Shown: in pieces, positions 49,179-58,795 of the stretch
Layout: each line of letters begins with the position of its first letter
Numbering within the stretch: position 1 is the stretch's first letter
Assembly: GCA_009792885.1 (NCBI GenBank)
Contig: WMCF01000012.1
Coordinates: forward strand, 14,967,183 to 15,031,182
From: Eremophila alpestris peregrina
Lineage: Eukaryota; Chordata; Aves; Passeriformes; Alaudidae
Reading direction: 5' to 3'
DNA length: 64,000 nucleotides
The notes under the pieces: model-generated
Told to the model about the DNA's origin: nothing
The model's database searches: none
The model's input: only the letters and a program-made list of their open reading frames with translations
Made by a program: the position numbers and the translations under genes

Positions 49179-49389
49179 ATGGGAGATTGGGAATTGGAGC
49201 ACTTGCAGTCTTACCTGTGGGGTTGGTTTGCAGACACGAGATGTCTTCTGTTCTCACCTACTATCAAGAGAGACCAACGAGACCGTGATTTTGGCCGACG
49301 AGTTGTGCCCTAAACCCAAGCCATCCCTTGTGCAAGCCTGTAATCGCTTTGACTGCCCACCCTCCTGGTATCCTACAGAGTGGCAAGAG
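49179..49389 (+). CDS. ADAMTSL1: ADAMTSL1 exon 9: TSR 6 and N-terminal tryptophans of TSR 7
   Basis: The exon is 211 nt, phase 2 to phase 0 (residues 391-461). The acceptor is GACCCCTTCACAG and the donor AGAG|GTAAGA. It encodes WEIGNWSTCSLTCGVGLQTR, a six-cysteine TSR ending NRFDCPPSW, and YPTEWQE, where TSR 7 starts. CSLTCGVG is an O-fucosylation motif and WSTC a W-x-x-C motif. N-glycosylation sequons are NWS (probably hindered by the Trp) and NET. Phases and layout match exon 4. Confidence 0.96.
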
Positions 49390-49454
49390 GTAAGAGTATG
49401 TGTGTAACTTCATTGTGTAGCTGCTTAAAGTCCTCATGGCACACATTTCAGTGG

Positions 49455-49887
49455 CCAGAAGGCAGGAGCACCTCTCCTATGAAGGCAGACTGGAGAGGTG
49501 CAGTAGAGAGAGCTACAGAGAGACCATAGAGAAGCCTTGCAGTTCATCAAGTGTGCCCACAAGAAAGCTGAAGAGAGACTTTTGACAAGGGCACATAGCA
49601 ATGGGGCAAAGAGTAATGGATTTAAACTGAAAGAGAGTAGATTTAGTTTAGCTGTTAGGAAAAATTTTTTAGCGTGAGGGTAGTGAGGCGCTGAAACAGG
49701 TTGCCCAGGGGAGATGTGGATGCCCCATTCCTGAAAGTGTTCAAGGCCAGGTTGGATGTAGCTTTGAGCAACCTGGTCTAATGGAAGCTGTCCCTGCCCA
49801 GTGTGGGGCACACGGGGGATGCAGTGGGGTGGAACTAGAAGAACTTTTAGGTTCCTTCCAACAGAAACCATGGTATGATTCTATAGT
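49455..49887 (+). repeat. CR1 LINE 3' fragment with intact 3' terminus
   Basis: It begins near AGGCAGGAGCACCTCTCCTA and passes through GGTTGCCCAGGGGAGATGTG, CAAGGCCAGGTTGGATGTAG and CTTTGAGCAACCTGGTCTAATGG. It ends in the CR1 signature CTTCCAAC...TGGTATGATTCTATAG, followed by non-repeat DNA. About 430 bp, 5'-truncated, starting 65 bp after the exon 9 donor. Confidence 0.94.
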
Positions 49888-51897
49888 TTTGCTTTAGCCC
49901 ATCAACAGAAATCACTAGTCATTCTGACAAGCCATTAAAAAAATTGCAAAGTTTGCATTTTTTGCTGTTAAAAAATGCATCACTGTTTCCATAGGTAAAT
50001 AATGACTGTAGCTATTTCTAATGCAAAGTTATTGGAAAATCTTAACAGCTGGCTATAGATTTCAAACAAAAATACCTGGAATATATTGGTCAGCTGCAGT
50101 GAGTGAACTTGGATGAGCCATGTCGAAGTTCCTAGGAATACTAAATTAGAAGGATTAAGGATAAAAGAGTCTTTAAAGCAGTTTGACTATTTAATATGTT
50201 TTCAAATAATAATTTGGTTTTGTACAAGAAACATTCCTCATGCTTCAGCTTAAGAAATGTGTGTTTAACAATTCCCTTTGGGGTATAGATGCTTTCTTAC
50301 ACTAATTATAAAAATCCCTGTCTACACAATGGGTCTGTACAAGGCTTTCCATCTTTAGAAAGTGCCCTGAAATTAGTTCATTTGCTGGAATCTGGTTGCA
50401 AATTGAAATATTTGTGTAATTCAAATGACTTAAAGATGCTTCTTTAGATGGTTGTAGTAATACATTTTTAGTAATACTACTGCAGGAAGAAAGGATCCTG
50501 CACTATTGTCAAGACTAAAAGAAAAACTTGCTGTGTGGTGTAGGTGTAAAGCAAAACACCTGTTCAAATCTTAATTTTTGATGTGTGCAAGTCTTAATTC
50601 TATCTTATGTGAAAGCTATGGGCATTTTGCATAGTGCTTACATTTGCCTATTCAGCGTCTGCATATAAAATCTGGTCTTCCCTTTACAGCCAGGGAGATA
50701 TTAATGTACTCACCTAATGAACTTGCTAAGTCCATGAAGCTGGGAGAGCTTTGGGTTTGGGCAAAGTCACAGTATGTGGAAAAATTTATTTTCTGCTAAC
50801 AATGACCATTAGCTATAGGCCACACTAGAATGGTACCAAATTGTTTCTGCTAGAGCTATCTCCAAACAGATTTTTTCAAGATTGTAACATCTTCCTCAAC
50901 AGCTTAAACATGCATACTTTTACCAGTCTAAAGTAATTTTGCCAACTGTTCAAGGGCTCTCAAATGCTGTCTCTTTGGAAAGGTTAGCAGATCTCAATGA
51001 GGAGGAAGCTTGAATACGTATGAAAGCTTTAAAAACTATGTTCATAAGAACTTAAACTGTTCACAAGTTCATGCTTGTGGCAGCTGGTATCTTCTCTGGG
51101 CTGAGAGAGAACCAGTGCTGTGATTCATTGCTGCAGTTCAACAAAGTAGCTCTTCTGCCTTACTTCCACAGACTTTTCAGGCTGGGCTCTGAATATTTCC
51201 TGTACTTACCTTTCACCAGAGGAAAACAGCACAAAAAATATGCTTCTCTACCTACTGTCTTCTGCTTCTGTTTAGATTAGTACTGTGCCAGAAAAAAAAT
51301 CTCTACTCCATCAAAATCAATTTCCATTCTCACATTTTTTAAGGGTGTCTGTGTTCCTTCTTTGCAATACCATCATCTTTACAAATATTTCCACCCTGCA
51401 GGAAAGCCAGACCTTGCAGCTCAGTCTCATGCAGGTTTCCCATCTGAAAGCCTGCACCATGACGCTTGTGCATTACATTTGGGGATTATTACAGCTGTTG
51501 GCTTCTGAGATGTGGAAAGAAAAAAAAATAAAAAACAAAAAGCATTTGGAAAGGATGTAGGTGGCTGAGACAACTTCTGGAGGTGACCTCCACAGTAATG
51601 CAGCAAAACTGCTGTGGATCTCTCCAGCAGAAGAAAACCTGAAGAATTTCTTTCCTTGCATTAAGGGACCCACAACACCTCCCCTCTCCCCAGGTTCCTG
51701 AGAGGATTCTCCCCACACAGGGACATGAAGGGCCCTTCAGGAAGGTGCCTTCTTCCCTAGGGAAGATCCTTTAAAGCTTCACCAACGTGAGAGTGTAATA
51801 TCTGTTCTCTACACAGCCTGATTTCAATACATTGCTTTTTCCTCATCAGGGGAGTTTGTGGTGCTTTTCAGAACACTCACTCACCCTGGTTTAATGC

Positions 51898-51921
51898 AAA
51901 CACACACACACACACACACAA
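51898..51921 (+). repeat. (CA)10 microsatellite
   Basis: Ten uninterrupted CA units followed by A5. Potential length-polymorphic marker. Confidence 0.92.
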
Positions 51922-52629
51922 AAACCAGAAGATTTAAAGTGTAATTAACCAGTGTTTTCTTTTCTAAGCCTTTTATGCTTGTAAGGAAGGATTGTCTGAA
52001 TTAAATGCCATTCGAAGCCCCAGTGTTCCTGGCAGATAAACACACAATAATTATCAGTGTTCTAACATTACAAGCAATTATTAAAACATCTCCTTACATA
52101 TTCCAGACTATTTATTTTTAAATATTTCTGTGTCTTAACCAAATATATTAGGATCTTTATTATCTTCACTGGTGTGCTTCTGGAGCAGAGTTTAAGCTTT
52201 CATTTTACAAGTCCCTATAAATATCTGTTCTGCATACCTGAAATGGGAGACATCCATTAGGAAATCTTCATCCACCTTTGTTTTATTACTGAATATGTGC
52301 TATAGTCTCAGTCCCAACATTCTTTATTTGCTCTTGAGTGCTGTCTTTGCTCCAAATTATAACAATGACTTTTAAACAAAGTCAGCATGGGAAAACTGGT
52401 AATATTTTCTTATATTTTTCTATCTATTTTAATCTGTACCTTAAAATGTCTCTTCTAAATCTTCAAGTGTCAGGACTTTAAAAAAACTGAGATATTTTAT
52501 GAGAAAAAAGTGTTTACTGTTTTTGCAGGTGCTTTACCTTACTGTGGAGTCTTAGCAGAGAATTTATTTTTCAAGTAAGGAAAAGCCTGTAACATTGTAC
52601 ACCTTGAGTAGAGAGCAGTGTAAAATTAA

Positions 52630-53260
52630 ACCACGTGGGAGACCTTGGAGAAGGAGCTGGGGCTCCTGGTCAGTGGCGAGTTTAACAGGAGCCAGCAGTG
52701 CCCTGGCAGCCAGGAGGGCCAACCCTGTCCTGGGGACATCAGGCCCTGCATCACCAGCCGGGCAAGGGAGGGGATTGTCCTGCCCTGCTCTGAGCTGGGG
52801 CAGCCTCACCTCCAGTGCTGGGGGCTGGTTTGGGTGCCACAATGTAAGAAAGACATTGAACTATTAGAGAGTGTCCAAAGGAGGGCAATGAGGATGGGGA
52901 AGGGCCTTAAGGAGAAGCTGTGAGGAGTGGCTGAGGTCACTTTGTTCAGCTGGGAGGAGACGGAGGGGAGACCTCATTGCAGTCTACAATTGCCCTGTGA
53001 GGGGAAGAGGAGGGGCAGGCACTGATCCCTTCTCTGTGCTGCCCAGTGACAGGACCCAAGGGAACGGCCTGAAGCTGAGTCAGGGCAGGTTTATATTGGA
53101 TGTTAGAGAAAGGTTTTTCACCCCGAGGGTTGGCTGGGCGCTGGAACCGGCTCCCCAGGGAGTGGTCACAGCAGCAGCCTGACAGAGTTCAAGAAGCATT
53201 TGGGCGGGGCTCTCAGGCACATGGTGTGACTCTTGGTGCTGACCTGTGCAGGGACAACAC
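52630..53260 (+). repeat. CR1 LINE fragment, ~630 bp, GC-rich, 3' tail eroded
   Basis: Characteristic blocks are GTGTCCAAAGGAGGGCAATG, AGGAGAAGCTGTGAGGAGTG, GCTGAGGTCACTTTGTTCAGC, GGTTTATATTGGATGTTAGA and GGCTCCCCAGGGAGTGGTCA. Several frames are open over 60-90 codons but none spans the element. The terminal ATTCT-type tail is not recognisable, unlike the copy at 49455-49887. Confidence 0.9.
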
Positions 53261-53580
53261 TATGGAAGTGAATAAAGTCCAGGAAGCAAGAAAATATATG
53301 CTTTTTCTAGTATTTGGTACAGTTGGAACAGCGAAGAGGCTTCCTGAGATTTAACTGATTGACAGCAGGAACATACTTTGTGATATTCATAGTGTGTAAC
53401 CCATTTTGTATCTTCTATATGGCTTAAGTCCTTAGGCAGTGTCAAAAATAATACTTTTAATGATATTTTTCTTCCGCCTCAGGAATGAATTTTCCTCAAA
53501 TGAGAGGCTGATTTTCTTCTGTTGAAAAAACAGAACGGCAATGCTTTTCGTGCTTAATTTTTTGGAAACCTTTGAGCTTT

Positions 53581-53612
53581 GTAATATTCTGAATAAGTAA
53601 TATTCTGAATAA
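53581..53612 (+). repeat. 16-bp tandem duplication
   Basis: GTAATATTCTGAATAA occurs twice in direct succession. Confidence 0.85.
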
Positions 53613-54583
53613 GGACAAAAGCTAATTTTACACATTAAAAGAAACCAAATATAAAAATTTCTTTCTGCACTTGTCTTTCAAAGAAAATGTTTATCCTAAA
53701 TATTCAGGCTAACATTAAAGTCCATGCAGCTCTTTATCTAAGAAAGAAAGGCCTTTCATGACTACAAGATTTTTTAAAACACTCAGTTTTTAGCTGCTTA
53801 AGTATACTGTTTAATACTGCTCCATATTATTGCCTGCTTCTCTTTGCCATGTCACAAGCTATAAGCAACTCCTGGTCATGTCACTGTAATGCAAGCTCCC
53901 CCTTTCCTTTGCTAGAAGAAAGGAGAAAAAGAGTTGAGCTGGCTGAACTGAGCAGAACTAGGAGCCTGTTACCAGCCTCAGTAAAAGGATCCTCAAGAAA
54001 AAGGGCTGAGCAACTAAATTTACAAAATATATTCAGGAAAGCTACTAAATTTGGTTATTCAAAATTTTCTGCCCTTCTTGAGTAGAAAAATGGATACAGA
54101 GATATTTACATCAAATACAGAGGGGAGGTGTGTTCTCTGGATATTGATCATCTCAATTTGCTTATCTACTTCTGGACAAGACTTCTCCACTTTTTCTGAC
54201 GCTGTTAGAATCAGAGCTCAAAAAGATATATTAGTATTTAGATTCTCCACATCACATGCAAGTGTCTCGTTTTCCAGGAGAGGACAAATTTCCCAACTCC
54301 ATAACGCAATGCTGACTCACTATTTCCATGTCTTTGGAACCAACTCCTTAGAACACTTCAGAAATGCTGAAATAGCTTTTCTAAATATTAGCAAACTGAG
54401 CTGCTTCTCTTTTCCAAAACAATTTTTACATTTTTAAAGCAATCTACTTTGAGGTCCCTGAAATTTTTTGGTTTATCTTTTCTATTTGGCCAAGACCAAG
54501 TGTTGATTTCTACCCTAATTCACAAGTAATTTTTGTAGCAAGTGGGATGGTGATGTGAGGTGGCTGTCTCTATTTTCTCACAG

Positions 54584-54763
54584 TGCTCACAGACCTGTGG
54601 TGGCGGTGTCCAGAAGCGAGACACACTTTGCAAGCAGCGCCTGGCAGATGGAAGCTTGTTAGAGCTGCCAGAAACCTTCTGCTCCATGCCAAGGGCCGTT
54701 ACGCAGCAAGCCTGCAAAAATGAGGATTGTCCCAGTGAATGGCTTCTGTCTGACTGGACACAG
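54584..54763 (+). CDS. ADAMTSL1: ADAMTSL1 exon 10: cysteine core of TSR 7 and tryptophans of TSR 8
   Basis: The exon is 180 nt, phase 0 to phase 0, exactly 60 codons (residues 462-521). The acceptor is TATTTTCTCACAG and the donor ACAG|GTATGC. It begins CSQTCGGGVQKRDTLCKQRL, ends the TSR with CKNEDC, and supplies PSEWLLSDWTQ of the next one. Because it runs from the first cysteine of one TSR to the residue before the first cysteine of the next, it is one full circularly permuted TSR module. Skipping it would remove one repeat cleanly and in frame. Confidence 0.96.
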
Positions 54764-54855
54764 GTATGCTATTTTTATGCATGATGTACAGATCTTGGAG
54801 AGTTCCTAAGCCAATTGGGATAGAGGAACCAAGTAAGGTCAGACTCCACAAAGCA

Positions 54856-54927
54856 TGTTATGTCCAGTTTTGTCTGTCCTTGTCATTTGTATTATGTTAT
54901 GCCCAGTTTGTATTCTGTCCTTATCAT
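54856..54927 (+). repeat. Diverged tandem duplication, period 39
   Basis: TGTTATGTCCAGTTTTGTCT...CCTTGTCAT recurs as TGTTATGCCCAGTTTGTATT...CCTTATCAT. Confidence 0.65.
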
Positions 54928-55210
54928 CCTGGTTGGGGATATTATCACTAGTTCCATGTTCCTCTTGGGTGTCTGTCTCCATAGATGTGCTTTAGCCATC
55001 TGGCCAAACCATTAAAACCCTTCTGGTGTAAACACAAGTCATGCTCAAAACAACAAATCCCTGCCTCTGTTCATGCCTATGCTTATTATTTCATCCAAGG
55101 CATCGATGAAGAGTAATCTTTATTACCCAAGGCTACATGCTCTTTGTTGCCAAAATGTAGCTGTTCTGATGTGAATAGTCTTCCTCTTGGGGCCACTCCA
55201 GCCCTTTCCT

Positions 55211-55289
55211 AGGATAAAGAGAATAGAAAAGGAGGGGAGGGAACAGAAGAAGAGGGGAATGGAAAGGAGTAGGGGAAGGGAGGAGAGAT
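55211..55289 (+). repeat. Purine-rich tract
   Basis: About 79 bases of A and G with only a few C/T interruptions, rich in GGGGAGGG, GAGGGGAA and GGGGAAGGG. No four-run short-loop quadruplex pattern, but it could adopt other purine-strand structures. Confidence 0.7.
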
Positions 55290-56273
55290 ATTATGAAAAT
55301 ATAGTTTTACTTTATAAGGTTAAAGCAAAGGCAAATGTTCATGCCAGTAAGCACGAAAATCATCCCACATCTTGCAGTCTCTGCCACCACTTTTCCAGTC
55401 CTCTTTCATTGAAGATAGTGGAAATTGTCTTGTGGAAATTGTAAAAGAGATGCCAATCACCCTACAGAGCTGTCCCACCTGCACCCTTCTTATGGGGATC
55501 TGTCTGGGCATTTAGTCAAATTAGTGGATGTTTTCATAAAATCTTCAGACACATAGCCATTCCAGCAGAATGAAGATGGTAATTACCATTTTCTAGCTCT
55601 TTTTACAGACTGCTGCTTGGGTTTCAGTGCAAAGGCACTGCCTGTATTTTATTTTCCACAATGCTATATACCTAAACATGAAACTGAATAGTCATGATGA
55701 AGTCCATCAAAAAATGTCCCCCTGTGCAACATGCACTATAGTCTGGTATTAGAGGGTTTATACTATTCTGTGTAAGCCATGTGTAGTAACTACAAGGTTG
55801 AGGTAATTAATAGGTACTTCAAATATTCATCCCTTTATTATTCCTAAAGAGATTTGCAACAGGAAAGCTTAAAGATTAGGCTTAGATCAAATTTTATCAC
55901 ACTAGAATCCATCTGTGATCTGCAACTCCATGAGGTCTGCTCTTGGACTTGAGCAGGAGCTTTTCCAGCCAGCAGGCACAGACATCTAGAAACAAAGTTC
56001 AAAGACTGGCTTTGAACTGTAGCACAGTACCATTAAAAGAGGGACACCATATGACAGAAGAGAAGTGGAAACAGGTAAATGAAAAGAATCTGCACTGTTT
56101 GTAGCTGCATGGTCAGATGCTGCTCTACTTCATTCCACTACAACATTTTGAAAACTGTAGCTGTTTTATTCTGTGGTGTGTGTGTATGCAATGTGGGTAT
56201 GGGAGGTGACGAGGTAGTGTGTGACAAAGAGCACCTTTTTCATTTCTCCTAATGTTTCTTGTCCTGTTCCTAG

Positions 56274-56427
56274 TGTTCAGTGAGCTGTGGAGAAGGCACG
56301 CAGAGTCGAAATGCTGTTTGCAGAAAGATGCTGAAAACTGGGGACTTTGTTATCATCAATTCCTCCCTCTGCCTCCCTTTGCCATTCTCATCCTTGGTCA
56401 GGCCCTGTTCACTAGGCCCCTGCACAA
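56274..56427 (+). CDS. ADAMTSL1: ADAMTSL1 exon 11: cysteine core of TSR 8
   Basis: The exon is 154 nt, phase 0 to phase 1 (residues 522-572 plus one base). The acceptor is CTTGTCCTGTTCCTAG and the donor ACAA|GTAAGT. It starts CSVSCGEGTQSRNAVCRKML and ends RPCSLGPCT. CSVSCGEG is an O-fucosylation motif and NSS a sequon. It closes the run of eight TSRs ahead of the Ig region. Phases and content parallel exon 5. Confidence 0.96.
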
Positions 56428-57654
56428 GTAAGTGGAAAAGGTGTTTGGCAGTGTCTGGGGAAAAGGGATTGGAAGTCCTTCACTAAGAAATCCATGCTAT
56501 TTCCTGCTCCACAGCCTTCTTTTGTGCTAGTATTATTCAGTCTTGTGGAGTGGGTTTTTCTCTCTGTGAACAAGTCAAGCCAGTGGAACAGCGCTACAGA
56601 TTTCACAAATGGAGCTGGATGTGAGCCAGTGTGCTGGAAGGGAACTACTAGTTTCTGGAGGAACTGGCTCAAAATCCTGACCAAAATCTAGATCTGATTT
56701 TCACAGCTGGAATGTAGAGGCTCAGAGAGACAGCACAGCAGCCTGAGGGCTGGAGCAAATAAACTCCCTGCTAGATCAGCTGCAAGGAAAATTGTTGGTA
56801 AGGGATTTTGCTGATGATATTTAGAAACTTATTATTTCATCATGTCACTCCAAGTCCTCTATGACCTGAGATTTCTAATGAACCATGCAACACAAATTAG
56901 ATGTATTTTATGTTGGTAGTTCATGCATTTTTTATTTTTTTTTTGCCCATCACAAGTCCCCTGTATACTCTTCCCTAGTTTACAGTAATTGGACATGTGA
57001 AAGTCAGCCTTGCTTCAGCTTGACTCAAAAACTGCTGAATGTTGGATATATAGAGAGAAAAGATCTGACATTTAGAACTAAAGCTTGGACCAAATGCTAC
57101 ACGGTATTTACTAATAATATGCCTGTGTAGCTTAATTTAGTGCTTCATAATGAAGATTTCTGACACAGAGATCAGGAAACTGGAAGAGCACACTGAACTA
57201 CTGCACTTTAATAGCATTTACCATGTTTTTAAGCCTAGTCCAGAGAGTTTTGTTCTGTTCAACATTACTCCTTGAGGTAGCAAGATTTTTGTTCTTTACT
57301 GTTTGCGAGCTGCAAGGTCATGTTGTCTTTGAAGGTTTGGATGGTAGACACTTGTCTATTCAGTGCATTTCTTAAATAACAGTCTTTGCTTAAGTACTTT
57401 AATGACAAGAACTATGTTTCCACTGAAGTTTTCTCTCTCCCATAAAGCTTTTATCCCTGGCTATTTGGTTTCTGCATATACTCTAGGCTACTTTCATATT
57501 CTTGAATTGTGTCTTGTTACTCCTCTTATTTTCATTGTTCTAGTTTTGTGGCCAGTTTCTCCTATTACTGTCTAATGGGTCAAATGCTGCCCACAACAAT
57601 GTAAACTACTTGTTTTGTTTAATATTACATACTAATTATATAATGGTTTTTCAG
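56428..57654 (+). other. ADAMTSL1: Intron 11 (1227 bp)
   Basis: Unremarkable AT-rich intron. No repeat or exon is recognised. Confidence 0.85.
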
Positions 57655-58795
57655 GGCACAACAGACCAGCTCATAAGCAAAGCCCCCATATTATGGCTGT
57701 AAAGCAAGTTTACATCCAGACAAGGAAGCAGAAGAAACTGCACTTCATTGTGGGTGGATATGCCTACCTGCTACCCAAAACCTCTGTTACCCTCCGATGC
57801 CCTACCAGGAGGTTCCGTAAATCAATGATCACTTGGGAGAAGGATGGCAAGAGGCTTGTCAGTTCAGCTCACATCACCATTGCACCCTATGGGTACATGA
57901 AAATCCACCATCTGAAGCCTTCAGACACTGGGACATACACCTGCACAGCAGGGCCAGCCCGGGAGCATTTCATCATTAAACTGATTGGGAGCAACAAGAA
58001 GATCATTGCTGGGCCATCAGCTGGTATTAGGGAGGAAGAAGTAACGAGAAAGGCTTGCTTAAATGATGCCTTGCGAACAGAGGATAAACATCTCAATGGG
58101 ATTTTCTTCAATGGTAGCAAGGCTGAAAAACGAGGTCACCTTGCGAACCCCAGCAGATGGTATGACAATATTGTCTCGAGGCTGCTACAGCTCAGGGGCT
58201 GGCCAGGGGAAAATCTGGAGTCCTGGGAAGCCCAGGAGTCCATGGAGAGAAACACATCCTCAGAAGAGGACCAGAGCCGGGAGCATAGCCTGCCATTTAC
58301 TATGGTCACAGAGCAGAAACGCTTGGATGATATCATAAGGAATTTGTCTCAACAGCCTGAGGAGCTTAAAGATATCTATACTGAGCATCTTGTTGTACAG
58401 CTGGCTCACGAGGTTTTCAAGAGCTACTTGGAGCACCAGGAATCTGTCCTCAAAGCATCAAGACGAAAAGTTGATTCAACCTCAGTGGAGTACCCTTTCC
58501 ACAGACGTGTTTCTGGATTTACCAGCTCCCTGAGGACTTCATCTGCTGAAACATTTATTCCCACCTCTGTAGACCCGGCAAATGGCTTGCACAGGCCTCA
58601 TCAAAAGCCTGCCATCCTCCGAAAGATTTCAGCAGCACAACAACTTTCTGCTTCAGAAGTTGTCACCCACCTGGGACAGACAGTGGTCCTAGCCAGTGGC
58701 ACACTGAGTGTGCTGCTTCATTGTGAAGCAGTGGGAAACCCAAAGCCCACCATCAGCTGGGCTAAGAATGGAGAGGAAGTGAAATACAATGATAG
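57655..58795 (+). CDS. ADAMTSL1: ADAMTSL1 exon 12: Ig domain 1, long polar linker, first half of Ig domain 2
   Basis: The exon is 1141 nt, phase 1 to phase 2 (residues 573-952 plus two bases), by far the largest here. The acceptor is GGTTTTTCAG and the donor ATAG|GTAAAG. After a basic segment (VYIQTRKQKK) comes a C2-type Ig domain (about residues 601-685), with core cysteines at 621 (VTLRCP) and 669 (GTYTC), Trp 633 (ITWEKDG) and the LKPSDTGTYTC motif. A polar linker follows, with sequons NGS, NTS and NLS and a probable helical stretch around LDDIIRNLSQQPEELKDIY. The exon ends with LRKISAAQQLSASEVV and the first strands of Ig 2 (Cys 929, Trp 941). The second cysteine of Ig 2 lies in the next exon, outside the window. 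Confidence 0.96.

Larger units (their letters stand above)
49390..54583 (+). other. ADAMTSL1: Intron 9 (5194 bp)
   Basis: Holds two sense-oriented CR1 fragments (49455-49887 and 52630-53260), a (CA)n microsatellite (51898-51921) and a 16-bp tandem duplication (53581-53612). An open frame of 128 codons at 54051-54437 matches no family I know. The rest is unremarkable. Confidence 0.85.
54764..56273 (+). other. ADAMTSL1: Intron 10 (1510 bp)
   Basis: Contains a diverged ~33-bp direct duplication with period 39 (54856-54927) and a purine-rich tract (55211-55289). No exon or gene is seen. Confidence 0.85.

Noticed and set aside
49434..49871. 145-codon - strand open frame
   Set aside because: Antisense of the CR1 fragment at 49455-49887; no independent gene.
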